From Thiomicrospira microaerophila (GTDB lineage Bacteria > Pseudomonadota > Gammaproteobacteria > Thiomicrospirales > Thiomicrospiraceae): a DNA stretch of 34,755 bases. Shown here piece by piece: positions 1 through 7,757 of this stretch (positions are counted from its first letter, which is position 1; each line of letters begins with the position of its first letter). A program made the translations under genes and the position numbers. The stretch is taken from NCBI RefSeq assembly GCF_000934765.1, contig NZ_JYNN01000030.1, positions 1-34,755 on the forward strand, read 5' to 3'. The notes beneath the pieces were generated by a model. The model was not told where the DNA came from and did no database searches. It worked only from the letters and a program-made list of their open reading frames with translations.

Positions 1-2
1 GT

Positions 3-230
3 GCGGCCTATAGCCTGATTCACGCGTTGCGAGAAAACACCTTAAAGGGCACTCAGCTGGCCAAAGCCCAACCCAAAACCCTCATGCTCAAACTGTTTAA
101 AATCGCGGTGCGTGTGCGTCAATACAAGGATCGTATCAAGCTCCAACTCCCCAGTCATTACACCCTCAAAGCCGTTTTACACCGCGTGTGTGAACTACTC
201 TATCTATCCAAACCACCGCAACCGGCTTAA
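3..230 (+). CDS. IS1380-type transposase, C-terminal fragment (runs off window)
   Basis: The reading frame is open from the window edge to the TAA at 228-230, so this is the 3' end of a longer gene that starts outside the window. The visible residues contain an ALRENTLKGTQLAKAQ stretch followed by LKLFKIAVRVRQYKDRIKLQ and LPSHYTLKAVL. This matches my memory of the C-terminus of IS1380-family DDE transposases (LRLxKIAxRVxxxKxRIKxxLPS). The catalytic core would lie upstream and cannot be checked, so an intact or a dead element are both possible. The family call rests on recall of the terminal motif only. Confidence 0.7.
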   Translation, partial: AAYSLIHALRENTLKGTQLAKAQPKTLMLKLFKIAVRVRQYKDRIKLQLPSHYTLKAVLHRVCELLYLSKPPQPA

Positions 231-535
231 CACGCGCCAGAGCCCTTAAAAATCCAGTAAAAAACCAAGCTGAACACCTCAGAGGGGTGCTTTGTGCCAC
301 TCATTGAATAAATCACCAAGCTTTTGAAGAAAACGACAAAAAAAGATGGCATTTTAGGGATTGTCGATGCTTTTCTCTCTTCATCAAATTAAAAATAGAA
401 AAGAAAGTCGAATAATCGGGGAACCGTCATAAAAAATCGGTTGGGTGGAGAGCGAAATTAGGGTTTATGAAATATCCGGGCTAAGCGTCCAAGGGATGTT
501 TCCATTTTGCGTTTAATGGGTAAGGCCACCAGCCC
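231..535. other. Gene-free stretch: probable IS right end and one repeat half-site
   Basis: No convincing gene lies here. A short hairpin (275-289, CACCTC / GGGGTG around AGA) follows the transposase and may weakly terminate it. Around 345-360 the text GGCATTTTAGGG resembles the right inverted repeat of ISEcp1-type IS1380 elements as I remember it, so the IS could end near 360; the left end is not available for comparison. At 464-480 there is TTTATGAAATATCCGGG, one arm of the dyad element seen in full at 5235-5281. The rest shows nothing I can assign. Confidence 0.4.
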
Positions 536-2674
536 TTAACGCAAAAATCGTAGTAGCCTTTGTAGGTTGTCGGGGGAGAGTAGTTGGGCGAGTTCGACTT
601 GCCACTCTGGCTCGGCGATGGGGCCTGTTAGCTTAATGGGTAATTGAACACCTTGGAGCATCGCTAGGTTGGCTGGCGGTTGTTGGTAGGTGAATTGTAA
701 CTGGCTGTCAATCATGGCTCGTGGGATATGCACTCGACCAAAGGCACGCGCGCTGAAGCGTTCTGAACGTAAATCGGCTTGTTGTATGTGATAAATACCA
801 TTTATCGCCTCGCCTTTGACCTGTAGCTGATCGAATTGCGTGGCATCACCCGGCTGGGAGGCCTGACCACTGAGCAGTTTGTTAATGTCTAATGAACGAT
901 ACGCGCCCTTGTTCAACTCCGCTGAAAACAAGCCATTCAAATGGTATTTAATTGCCTCCAAATTACTGCCTTGGGTACGTAAATCAAAACGACTCGATAG
1001 CTGTCCACTTAAGGCGCTATAGTCCACAAGATCGGTTAGAAAATCTTGGGTCTCGACCTGCATCATGCGACCTTTTAATTGGTACTTGGGCGCGTCATGA
1101 TTAACATCCACTTGTAGCTGGCTCAACCACTCCCCCGCATACAATTTAGCATCAAACGGCGCCAATACCAGTTGACCATAGTTTGAGTTCAAGCCCATTT
1201 TGACCTGTGTAAGTTTAGTTTGCCATGCTTGAAGTTGACCAATATCCAGCTGACCTTTGACTTGGCTTTCGCGCAAGGTGGTCACAGGAATAGCAATCGG
1301 CAAATAGGTTGACTCGCTGGTGGCCTCGCTAGTTGACTCGCTGATGGCTTCACCCTTTTCACTCTCAACAGCGGCCGCCGCCCGCAAGGCATAAAAATCC
1401 ATATTTAACTGATCGAGATGAAGATCAAACTGATAGCTCGGCAATTGTTCGATTATACGGTAGCTGAAATAGCCTTGAATTTGGGTATCATCGAGCTGTA
1501 AGGCTATCGATTCTAATGACCAGGCCTGGTTAGCCCACTGGGCTTTTAGCGTTCCTTTCAGATCGGTTAACGCACGTTGCTCAACGAAGTTAAGTGGCGT
1601 CATGCCTAGCAAACGCATCCCCGCGCGCGGATTGGCGCGCTCAATGTTCAATGAAACCTGCAGGCTTTGTTCGCTATCTTTGCTCTGCTCGTTATCTTCG
1701 CCCTGTGGATGCGCTTTGGCATCCAAGCTAAACGCCATGGCTTCCGTGTCCAAAGAAAAGCCATCAAGCTGCCAATGCCCTTGGCTTAACGACCAATCTA
1801 GTTGTTTGAGTGTAAAGGTGAGATGCTGGGCGACTCTCTGGGTTTCTGGCGGCCATTGCATCGCCAAGCTCGCTCGCACTTGTTGCAAGAGCAGATGTTC
1901 TAGGTTGTTAGCTAACACCACCTGACCCTCAAACTTGATATCGAAGGTTTGCTGGTTGTCGGCATTTTTAACCTGTGCGTCAAGTTTAAGCGCCATCGGC
2001 TCGGCCAACTGAATCGGTGTGGCATCCAGTTGTAATCCGCTAATATCAAACGCCTGATGCGCTGACAAGTCGCGCCAAATCAGCTCACCATCGACAATTT
2101 TAAATCGCGTCAGCTTCAAATCATACTGCGCAACCAACTGAGCGATGGGTGCCAAAATAGCGGCCAATGCCTGTTGTTTTTCGGCTGTTTGAGTGGTTTG
2201 CGCGACCTGACGATAATGCCAATCCGTGTCGTTCTGCGCCTGCTTGCGCCAGTTCACCTGGCCATCTTGCTGACGCGTCAAAACTAAACGCGGCTTGATC
2301 CATTCCACCGAGGTTAATTGTAATTTTCGGTTAAACAATAAATCGCGATAGGAAAGTTGTAAATTCAACTGATCAAACGCCAACACGGGCGAAGAATCGG
2401 CACCAGCACCAGCACCAGCACCAGCATCGGCATCAGCCGCCTGGAGTTGACTAGACGCAATCGAGAGCTGCAAGGGCCAGACACCTGCATTTAAATCCCC
2501 ATCTATTTTGAGTTCTAAACCGGTTTTTGCGCTGATTTCTTGCTCTATCATCGGTTTGTATTTGTTAAAGTCCATAAAACTTATCGCCAATACAAAGCCG
2601 ATTAACAAAAACAGCGGCACCGACACCGCCACGATCAATACAATTTTGAATAGACGCTTTAATCCGTTTGCCAT
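536..2674 (-). CDS. AsmA family protein
   Basis: A protein of 712 residues. An N-terminal membrane segment (about residues 7-32, rich in I, V, L and F) is followed by FNKYKPMIEQEISAKTGLEL and a long beta-rich, repeat-poor region, the layout of AsmA/YhjG-type proteins. These are inner-membrane-anchored periplasmic proteins linked to outer-membrane assembly and lipid transport. An upstream in-frame start at 2716 would overlap hemW, but AAGGAGT sits about 8 bases before the ATG at 2674, which decides the start. It is the last gene of the rph-rdgB-hemW-asmA series on this strand, 16 bases after hemW. Two low-complexity stretches are present: an alternating Ala-Gly run coded by a hexanucleotide repeat (2401-2436) and a Ser/Glu/Thr-rich run coded near 1310-1360. 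Family assignment is good; the exact role is unknown. Confidence 0.8.
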   Translation of the reverse strand: MANGLKRLFKIVLIVAVSVPLFLLIGFVLAISFMDFNKYKPMIEQEISAKTGLELKIDGDLNAGVWPLQLSIASSQLQAADADAGAGAGAGADSSPVLAFDQLNLQLSYRDLLFNRKLQLTSVEWIKPRLVLTRQQDGQVNWRKQAQNDTDWHYRQVAQTTQTAEKQQALAAILAPIAQLVAQYDLKLTRFKIVDGELIWRDLSAHQAFDISGLQLDATPIQLAEPMALKLDAQVKNADNQQTFDIKFEGQVVLANNLEHLLLQQVRASLAMQWPPETQRVAQHLTFTLKQLDWSLSQGHWQLDGFSLDTEAMAFSLDAKAHPQGEDNEQSKDSEQSLQVSLNIERANPRAGMRLLGMTPLNFVEQRALTDLKGTLKAQWANQAWSLESIALQLDDTQIQGYFSYRIIEQLPSYQFDLHLDQLNMDFYALRAAAAVESEKGEAISESTSEATSESTYLPIAIPVTTLRESQVKGQLDIGQLQAWQTKLTQVKMGLNSNYGQLVLAPFDAKLYAGEWLSQLQVDVNHDAPKYQLKGRMMQVETQDFLTDLVDYSALSGQLSSRFDLRTQGSNLEAIKYHLNGLFSAELNKGAYRSLDINKLLSGQASQPGDATQFDQLQVKGEAINGIYHIQQADLRSERFSARAFGRVHIPRAMIDSQLQFTYQQPPANLAMLQGVQLPIKLTGPIAEPEWQVELAQLLSPDNLQRLLRFLR
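2401..2436. repeat. Hexanucleotide tandem repeat (CACCAG) inside the AsmA-family gene
   Basis: Four perfect CACCAG units (2401-2424) are followed by two degenerate units (CATCGG, CATCAG). They encode an alternating Ala-Gly run and then Ala-Asp residues about 70 residues after the membrane anchor. The unit is a multiple of three, so length changes would alter linker length without shifting frame. Confidence 0.85.
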
Positions 2675-2690
2675 TTTCAATACTCCTTTG

Positions 2691-3869
2691 TCAGGATAGC
2701 GGTAAGAACCGTTCAATCACCGTGTTTAAATAAGTGTGTCCCAGCGGGGTGACGCTCAGCCAATTGTCACGCCGCGCAATCAAGCCTTCTGCTTCTAACG
2801 CACTGAGCGTCGGCGCAATCTCCGTTAAGGCTAAGCCTGTGCGTGCGCTAAATAAATCCAATTCAAAACCCTGCTGTAATCTTAACGCATTGAGCATAAA
2901 TTCAAACGCTAATTCGCCCGCATCAACCTGCTGCCAACGACCAGGTCGGGTTGAACGTTCAGCTTGTTGCATGGTTTGCAAATATGCGCCTGGCGAAGCC
3001 GGCATTTGGGTTCGCCAAACCTCCCCGGTTTGCGGCAAGCTGATTTTTCCATGCGCGCCCGCGCCCAAGCCCAGATAATCACCAAACTGCCAATAATTAA
3101 GATTATGCTGCGCCTGCCGCCCCGCTTGACTGAAGGCCGATACTTCGTAATGCTGATAACCCGCCTGCTTGAGTTCAGCTTGGCAAGCCAGTTGCATTTC
3201 CCAAGCCAAATCCTCATCCGGCAGCACGGGTGGCTGACGATAAAAGGGCGTATTCGGCTCAAGCGTGAGTTGATAATGTGAAATATGGGTTGGCTGGGCG
3301 CTGATTAAACGCCGCACATCCTCAAGCGCTTGATCTAGCGTTTGGTTAGGCAGCGCAAACATCAAGTCACAATTAAAATTGCTAAATCCGGCTTGCTTGG
3401 CTTTTTCAATCGCCGACCAGGCCTGGTTGTCATCATGAATTCGCCCTAACGCGCTAAGGTGCTGGGGATTAAAGCTTTGAATACCCATCGACAAGCGATT
3501 GACACCCGCTTGACGAAAGCCGATAAACTTGGCTTCATCCACTGTTCCAGGGTTGGCTTCTAGGGTAATTTCTATCTCAGGCCCAAAGCCCAACAACGCG
3601 CGCAATTGCGACAAGAGCCAATCCAACCCCTCCACCGAGATCAAACTAGGCGTGCCGCCACCGAAAAAAACGGTATAAATCGGTCGCCCCCAAATCCAAG
3701 GCAACAGCCCCTCACACTGCTTCACCAGCGCTTGCAAATACAACCGCTCTTGCTGGGCTAAATCCTGCTTCGCTTGATGCGAGTTGAAATCACAATAGGG
3801 ACATTTTTGCACACACCAAGGATAGTGAATATACAGCGATAAGGGTAGAGGCTGGCTAAAGTGCAACAT
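2691..3869 (-). CDS. hemW: HemW-type radical SAM protein
   Basis: A protein of 392 residues. YIHYPWCVQKCPYCDF near the N-terminus gives the radical-SAM CxxxCxxC cluster ligands (Cys19, Cys23, Cys26), followed by FFGGGTPSLI. The HNLNYWQFGDYLGLGAGAHG stretch in the second half is the HNxxYW signature of HemW. HemW was long annotated as an oxygen-independent coproporphyrinogen III oxidase but acts as a heme-binding chaperone; true HemN proteins are longer and have extra N-terminal residues that are missing here. It starts 10 bases after the rdgB stop codon with no strong ribosome-binding site, suggesting translational coupling. rdgB-hemW adjacency is common in gammaproteobacteria. Confidence 0.9.
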   Translation of the reverse strand: MLHFSQPLPLSLYIHYPWCVQKCPYCDFNSHQAKQDLAQQERLYLQALVKQCEGLLPWIWGRPIYTVFFGGGTPSLISVEGLDWLLSQLRALLGFGPEIEITLEANPGTVDEAKFIGFRQAGVNRLSMGIQSFNPQHLSALGRIHDDNQAWSAIEKAKQAGFSNFNCDLMFALPNQTLDQALEDVRRLISAQPTHISHYQLTLEPNTPFYRQPPVLPDEDLAWEMQLACQAELKQAGYQHYEVSAFSQAGRQAQHNLNYWQFGDYLGLGAGAHGKISLPQTGEVWRTQMPASPGAYLQTMQQAERSTRPGRWQQVDAGELAFEFMLNALRLQQGFELDLFSARTGLALTEIAPTLSALEAEGLIARRDNWLSVTPLGHTYLNTVIERFLPLS

Positions 3870-3879
3870 CGCTTAACAA

Positions 3880-4461
3880 CTAGGCCAACTGTGCAATCAG
3901 GGCACGCAAGGCCTGCGCGCGATGGCTGACCTTGTTTTTCTCAACGGGATCTAACTCAGCCGCCGTGCAATCAAACGCAGGGATATAAAAAATCGGATCA
4001 TAACCAAACCCGCCTTCGCCACGCGGATGGCGCAATAACTGCCCCTGCCAGCGCCCCAAACCGATCAGCGGCGTCGGGTCATTCGCATGGCGCACACAGA
4101 CCATCGCACAATAATAACTGGCTTGGCGATCCGCGTCTTCCACCTCATCCATTTTCTCTAACAGCTTATTTAGGTTTTGGCGATCCGTAGCGCCCATACC
4201 GGCATAGCGTGCGGAATAAATACCCGGCTCACCATTGAGCGCCGCCACTTCAATCCCCGAATCATCCGCAATCGCCGGTAATCCGGTTTTTGCCGATGCA
4301 AAACGCGCTTTTAACAAGGCGTTCTCAATAAAACTTAATCCGTTTTCGCCCGCTTCATCACTAAAAAACTCGCCTTGCGGTCGCACATCCTTACCCGGCA
4401 ACAAAGCCAGCATTTCTTTGAGCTTACCCTTATTATTGGTAGCTAAAACCAAGGTTTCCAT
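3880..4461 (-). CDS. rdgB: XTP/dITP pyrophosphatase (RdgB/HAM1 family)
   Basis: A protein of 193 residues, the normal length for the family. It hydrolyses non-canonical purine triphosphates (dITP, XTP, ITP) to monophosphates and so cleans the nucleotide pool. Visible family motifs are LATNNKGKLKEM at the N-terminus (phosphate-binding T/SxNxxK), DDSGIEVAALNGEPGIYSAR in the middle, GEGGFGYDPIFY, and KNKVSHRAQAL near the end. AAGGA lies 8 bases before the ATG. It sits 26 bases downstream of rph, the usual rph-rdgB pairing. Confidence 0.95.
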   Translation of the reverse strand: METLVLATNNKGKLKEMLALLPGKDVRPQGEFFSDEAGENGLSFIENALLKARFASAKTGLPAIADDSGIEVAALNGEPGIYSARYAGMGATDRQNLNKLLEKMDEVEDADRQASYYCAMVCVRHANDPTPLIGLGRWQGQLLRHPRGEGGFGYDPIFYIPAFDCTAAELDPVEKNKVSHRAQALRALIAQLA

Positions 4462-4487
4462 AAATTATTCCTTTAAACAGCCAGCGA

Positions 4488-5207
4488 TTAAGCGGTCTGC
4501 AATGTTTGGTTTTGTTTTTCAATTAAACGCAAAATCGCCTGCTGGCCTAGCGTCATCATCTCATTCATTTGCGCAAGGTTAAACGGCGCCGCTTCGGCGG
4601 TACCTTGCACTTCGATAAATTCACCCTTTTCAGTCATTACCAAATTCATATCGGTATCTGCATTCGCGTCTTCCGCATAATCCAAATCGACCACCACCTG
4701 ACCTTGGTACACCCCAACCGACACCGACGCAATCGAATGCACAATCGGATTGCGGCTCAACTTACCCTGAGCGATTAACTGCTGAATCGCCAAACCCAAC
4801 GCCACAAAACCGCCAGTAATCGAGGCAGTACGTGTGCCGCCATCGGCTTGAATCACATCGCAATCAATATAAATAGTACGCTCACCCAACTGGGTTAAAT
4901 CTAGAGCCGCACGCAGCGCGCGTCCAATCAAACGCTGAATTTCTAAGGTACGCCCGCCTTGCTTACCCGCGCTTGCTTCACGGCGCATACGTGTTCCGGT
5001 TGAGCGTGGCAACATACCATACTCCGCCGTCAACCAGCCCTGGCCCTTGCCTTTTAAAAACGGCGGCACACCCTCTTCCACGCTGGCGGTGCAAATAACC
5101 TGCGTATCACCAAATTCAATCAACACGGAACCTTCAGCATGTTTGGTCGCTTTGGGGGTTATTTTAATCTCTCTTAAATCGCTAAGCGCTCTTCCACTTG
5201 GACGCAT
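4488..5207 (-). CDS. rph: Ribonuclease PH
   Basis: A protein of 239 residues, full length for RNase PH. It is a phosphorolytic 3'-5' exoribonuclease that trims tRNA 3' ends. The N-terminus [16 protein letters not shown], the [20 protein letters not shown] segment with the phosphate-binding arginines, and [19 protein letters not shown] are all characteristic. The ATG is preceded by AAAGGA at good spacing. It is the first gene of the minus-strand operon and has its own promoter and a stable leader hairpin (5235-5281). Confidence 0.95.
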   Translation of the reverse strand: MRPSGRALSDLREIKITPKATKHAEGSVLIEFGDTQVICTASVEEGVPPFLKGKGQGWLTAEYGMLPRSTGTRMRREASAGKQGGRTLEIQRLIGRALRAALDLTQLGERTIYIDCDVIQADGGTRTASITGGFVALGLAIQQLIAQGKLSRNPIVHSIASVSVGVYQGQVVVDLDYAEDANADTDMNLVMTEKGEFIEVQGTAEAAPFNLAQMNEMMTLGQQAILRLIEKQNQTLQTA

Positions 5208-5234
5208 CCCTGTTCCTTTATCACTAAACTGTTA

Positions 5235-5281
5235 ACCCGGATATTCCATAAAGTTCACGCGAATTTATGGAACATCCGGGT
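5235..5281 (-). repeat. Long inverted repeat in the rph leader (ATATCCGGG dyad family)
   Basis: Two 18-base arms, 5235-5252 (ACCCGGATATTCCATAAA) and 5264-5281 (TTTATGGAACATCCGGGT), flank an 11-base loop. In DNA there is one mismatched pair. In a minus-strand transcript that pair becomes G-U, giving an uninterrupted 18-pair stem; in a plus-strand transcript it would be A-C. The element therefore fits best as RNA structure in the rph leader. Related sequence occurs at 464-480 and 16445-16470. Confidence 0.8.
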
Positions 5282-5293
5282 AAAATGAGCGCT

Positions 5294-5322
5294 ATTATAC
5301 CCCAACCGCTTAGCCTAGATAA
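5294..5322 (-). promoter_or_regulatory. Probable sigma70 promoter for rph
   Basis: On the minus strand, TTATCT (5317-5322) and TATAAT (5294-5299) are separated by 17 bases. Transcription would start near 5287, about 80 bases before the rph ATG, placing the 5235-5281 hairpin in the mRNA leader. Confidence 0.5.
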
Positions 5323-5339
5323 TCAACAAGGATCAATAA

Positions 5340-6200
5340 ATGAAAAGCATGACCGCCTCTGCCCACCTTAGCCAAACCTTTGATTGGGGGCAAATTCACT
5401 GGGAAATCCGCTCGGTGAACCAGCGCTTTTTGGAACTAAACTTTCGGCTACCCGATGCGCTACGTGCGCTAGAAATGCCGCTGCGTGAAGCCTGTAAAAG
5501 CGCATTACATCGTGGCAAACTGGATATTGGCCTGCGCTATGACCTCGCGCAAGCTCAACAGAGTTACGCGATTGATGACCAACAACTCCAACAACTCAGC
5601 CAAGCGATTAACCAAATTCAAATGGCACTGCCTGAAGCCACACAAGTCAATCCGCTGGATCTCCTCAACTGGCCAGGCCTGCTTAAAAATGCCAACACGC
5701 CATTAAGTGATTATCAAGCGGATTTACTCGCCAGCTTTCAATCGGCACTTGTACAGCTTAATCAAGCGCGTGAGCGTGAAGGTCTGCAGCTCAAGAATAT
5801 GATTGCTCATCGCCTTGAGGCCATTCGTCAACACCTAGCCGAATTACAGCCGATGATGCCGCAGATTCTGGCCAACCATCAAACCAAGCTAAAATCACGC
5901 ATTGCTGAGATGACAGAAAACCTAGATGAATCCAGACTGGCGATGGAACTGGCGATTTTGGCACAAAAAGCCGACATTACCGAAGAAATAGACCGTTTAC
6001 ACACCCATCTTGATGAAGTAGCGCGGGTCATTGAACAGACCGAGTCCATCGGACGACGACTCGACTTTCTAATGCAAGAACTCAACCGAGAAGCCAACAC
6101 CCTCGGCGCCAAATCGATTGACGTGCGCAGCACCCAAACCAGCGTCGAACTCAAAGTACTCATAGAACAAATGCGCGAACAGGTTCAGAATATTGAGTAG
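5340..6200 (+). CDS. yicC: YicC/YloC family endoribonuclease
   Basis: A protein of 286 residues, the normal length. The N-terminal MKSMTAS start, the WEIRSVNQRFLELNFRLPD segment and the C-terminal ELKVLIEQMREQVQNIE are typical of the YicC_N plus DUF1732 architecture. Family members in E. coli and B. subtilis are reported to cleave RNA, including small RNAs. AAGGA lies 7 bases before the ATG. It is divergent from rph, as in many gammaproteobacteria where it neighbours rph or gmk; no gmk is present here. The following gene converges on it with a 5-base gap. Confidence 0.92.
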   Translation: MKSMTASAHLSQTFDWGQIHWEIRSVNQRFLELNFRLPDALRALEMPLREACKSALHRGKLDIGLRYDLAQAQQSYAIDDQQLQQLSQAINQIQMALPEATQVNPLDLLNWPGLLKNANTPLSDYQADLLASFQSALVQLNQAREREGLQLKNMIAHRLEAIRQHLAELQPMMPQILANHQTKLKSRIAEMTENLDESRLAMELAILAQKADITEEIDRLHTHLDEVARVIEQTESIGRRLDFLMQELNREANTLGAKSIDVRSTQTSVELKVLIEQMREQVQNIE

Positions 6201-6205
6201 TGTTT

Positions 6206-7342
6206 TTAACCCTTTGGCAATAAGTCAACCAGCCGACTTAACAGTGTTCTACGGCGCCTGTTAGCGTCAATAAATTGCTCAAAGCGCGCCTCAAACGCAG
6301 GCCCATCTTGCTTGAGCGGATAAGCTTCCGCTAGCAGGTGAAGGTAATTAGAGGCTTGATCATAACCACTAGCACAAGCGCGACTGACCTGAACTTGTGC
6401 TTGACGCCAATAATGTTCGCGCTGCGCATACACCTTGAGAAGTTTCGCTTCTTTTTCAGCCTTCTCTTTGGCCTGTATTTTTTCCAAGCGCTTGGCTTGC
6501 GCTTGCTTTAACTGTGCTTCAGCCTGCTCAATATAGGGTGCCATCAGCGCGGTAGTTAGCCAATATTGATAGATTTCGGGTTCGCGCCGTTGCGCTGTTG
6601 AGGTGATCGCGAAAGCTTGCTGCCGGGTGAGCTGCCCCTGCTCAAACACAAGGCTTAATAGCGCATTTTTGTCTGCCTCACTCAAGGACTTAAGCCAATC
6701 TTCCAGCTGAAGTGATTGCGCGCGTCTTTGATGACTCGGGTGATTTTGTAATGTAAGCGCTAAGGCCTTCATTGAGACCAAAGATATCCCAAACAAATCT
6801 ACAAAAGCGGCTTGCGCACTCGTTAAGCGATTGTAATCAAAATCAATCATCGGTATCGCACCAAGCGCATCCACTTCCGCTATCGCTTGGGTCCACATAA
6901 AATACAATATCCGCCAATCACCCTGCATCAACTCATTACGCAGCCTAGCGAGATGCTGAAAAAAATCTACCCGCTGCTCCCCGTCAAAATAACTAAAGCG
7001 CTCAAAATAATCTTCTATTGAAAATACGAGCAACTGCGACTGCTCGGTTTCCTTAACATCCAAACTAGACGACGCAAACTGTAGGAGCGCACAGGGTATC
7101 GAGCCCCTGGGCAATTTAATATAAACATTAATAGCGCCCCACTCGGCATAAAAAAAACCTATATCAAAATAGCGGAGCATCATGTCACAAGGCGCCGCCT
7201 TTAAATCCCCATAATTATAATGAACACTAAAAGACGTCGTGGTGATATCTGCACGACTGGATATTTCGCGCAATGCTTGACGCTGATGACTATCTAAATG
7301 CCCCTCTAGGCGTTCAAATTGATAATATTGATATTCACTCAT
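6206..7342 (-). CDS. Conserved protein of unknown function, 378 aa
   Basis: I cannot assign a function. The N-terminal part (MSEYQYYQFERLEGHLDSHQ, then SSRADITTTSFSVHYNYGDL and a YFDIGFFYAEWGAI stretch) resembles a family I remember from scattered bacteria, beginning 'EYQYYEF...LTxxxxxxLRxLSSRAxITxTSFxxxYxxGDxK' and always called hypothetical. The middle is helical with no visible catalytic motif. Residues about 275-315 form a Lys/Glu/Ala-rich probable coiled coil (LKQAQAKRLEKIQAKEKAEK). No signal peptide or membrane span is seen, so it is likely cytoplasmic. AAAGG precedes the ATG. It lies 66 bases beyond the small gene that ends the suf group and could be read through from it. Confidence 0.75.
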   Translation of the reverse strand: MSEYQYYQFERLEGHLDSHQRQALREISSRADITTTSFSVHYNYGDLKAAPCDMMLRYFDIGFFYAEWGAINVYIKLPRGSIPCALLQFASSSLDVKETEQSQLLVFSIEDYFERFSYFDGEQRVDFFQHLARLRNELMQGDWRILYFMWTQAIAEVDALGAIPMIDFDYNRLTSAQAAFVDLFGISLVSMKALALTLQNHPSHQRRAQSLQLEDWLKSLSEADKNALLSLVFEQGQLTRQQAFAITSTAQRREPEIYQYWLTTALMAPYIEQAEAQLKQAQAKRLEKIQAKEKAEKEAKLLKVYAQREHYWRQAQVQVSRACASGYDQASNYLHLLAEAYPLKQDGPAFEARFEQFIDANRRRRTLLSRLVDLLPKG

Positions 7343-7408
7343 AACACGGCCTTTATATGCTAAAAAGTGGAACGTTTGTTTTAAACCGCTACCTACTATC
7401 GAAGGAAA

Positions 7409-7729
7409 TTAAGCGTTGAGCGGTGTTGCTGCGGGATCTTCGCCGGAGGCGGATACGGGTTGGGGGATGACCCAGTAGAACTGGGCGAGTACGGCGGCGA
7501 GTTCGGTGGGTTGGTGCAAGGGGTCGGTGATTTCGATATGGCCACCACTGCCGGTTTGTAGGCTGCCTTTTTGCTTGGCGGATTCGGCGAGTTCTTGAAC
7601 GTCTTGCGCGCCCTCGCCTTCAAGAATCCGCTGCTCAGGGTTCCACCAAATAATTTTTGGGGACAAGCCATCTTGACCTGCAATCGGTAACAATTCAAGA
7701 CGTATCCATTCAAACGGCTGTGACGACAT
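7409..7729 (-). CDS. Small protein of unknown function at the end of the suf operon
   Basis: A protein of 106 residues with no family I recognise. It opens MSSQPFEWIRLELLPIAGQD and contains WWNPEQRILEGEGAQDVQEL, a Gly/Ser linker and a hydrophobic AAVLAQFYWVIPQP stretch near the end. It has no cysteine pair or metal motif that would make it a SufE, SufU or SufT. It starts 28 bases after the sufS stop codon, with AGGA upstream of the ATG, so it is almost certainly cotranscribed with the suf genes. A competing frame on the same strand (7396-7713) is nearly as long, but it has no comparable initiation signal and a low-complexity Pro/Ser/Lys composition typical of a shadow frame. Confidence 0.65.
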   Translation of the reverse strand: MSSQPFEWIRLELLPIAGQDGLSPKIIWWNPEQRILEGEGAQDVQELAESAKQKGSLQTGSGGHIEITDPLHQPTELAAVLAQFYWVIPQPVSASGEDPAATPLNA

Positions 7730-7757
7730 AACTCTATTCCTAAATCAGTTTAAAAAT

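Noticed and set aside
1602-1925. Plus-strand open frame opposite the AsmA-family gene
   Set aside because: Antisense to a well-supported coding region, biased composition and no initiation signal. The same reasoning removes the other antisense frames inside hemW, sufB, znuA, the SDR gene and gltA.
2691-3869. Calling this gene hemN (coproporphyrinogen III oxidase)
   Set aside because: Length, the N-terminal YIHYPWC and the HNxxYW segment fit HemW; HemN-specific N-terminal residues are missing.
7396-7713. Open frame of 105 codons overlapping the 106-residue gene after sufS
   Set aside because: Pro/Ser/Lys-rich composition typical of a shadow frame and no ribosome-binding site; the other frame has AGGA and a normal composition.
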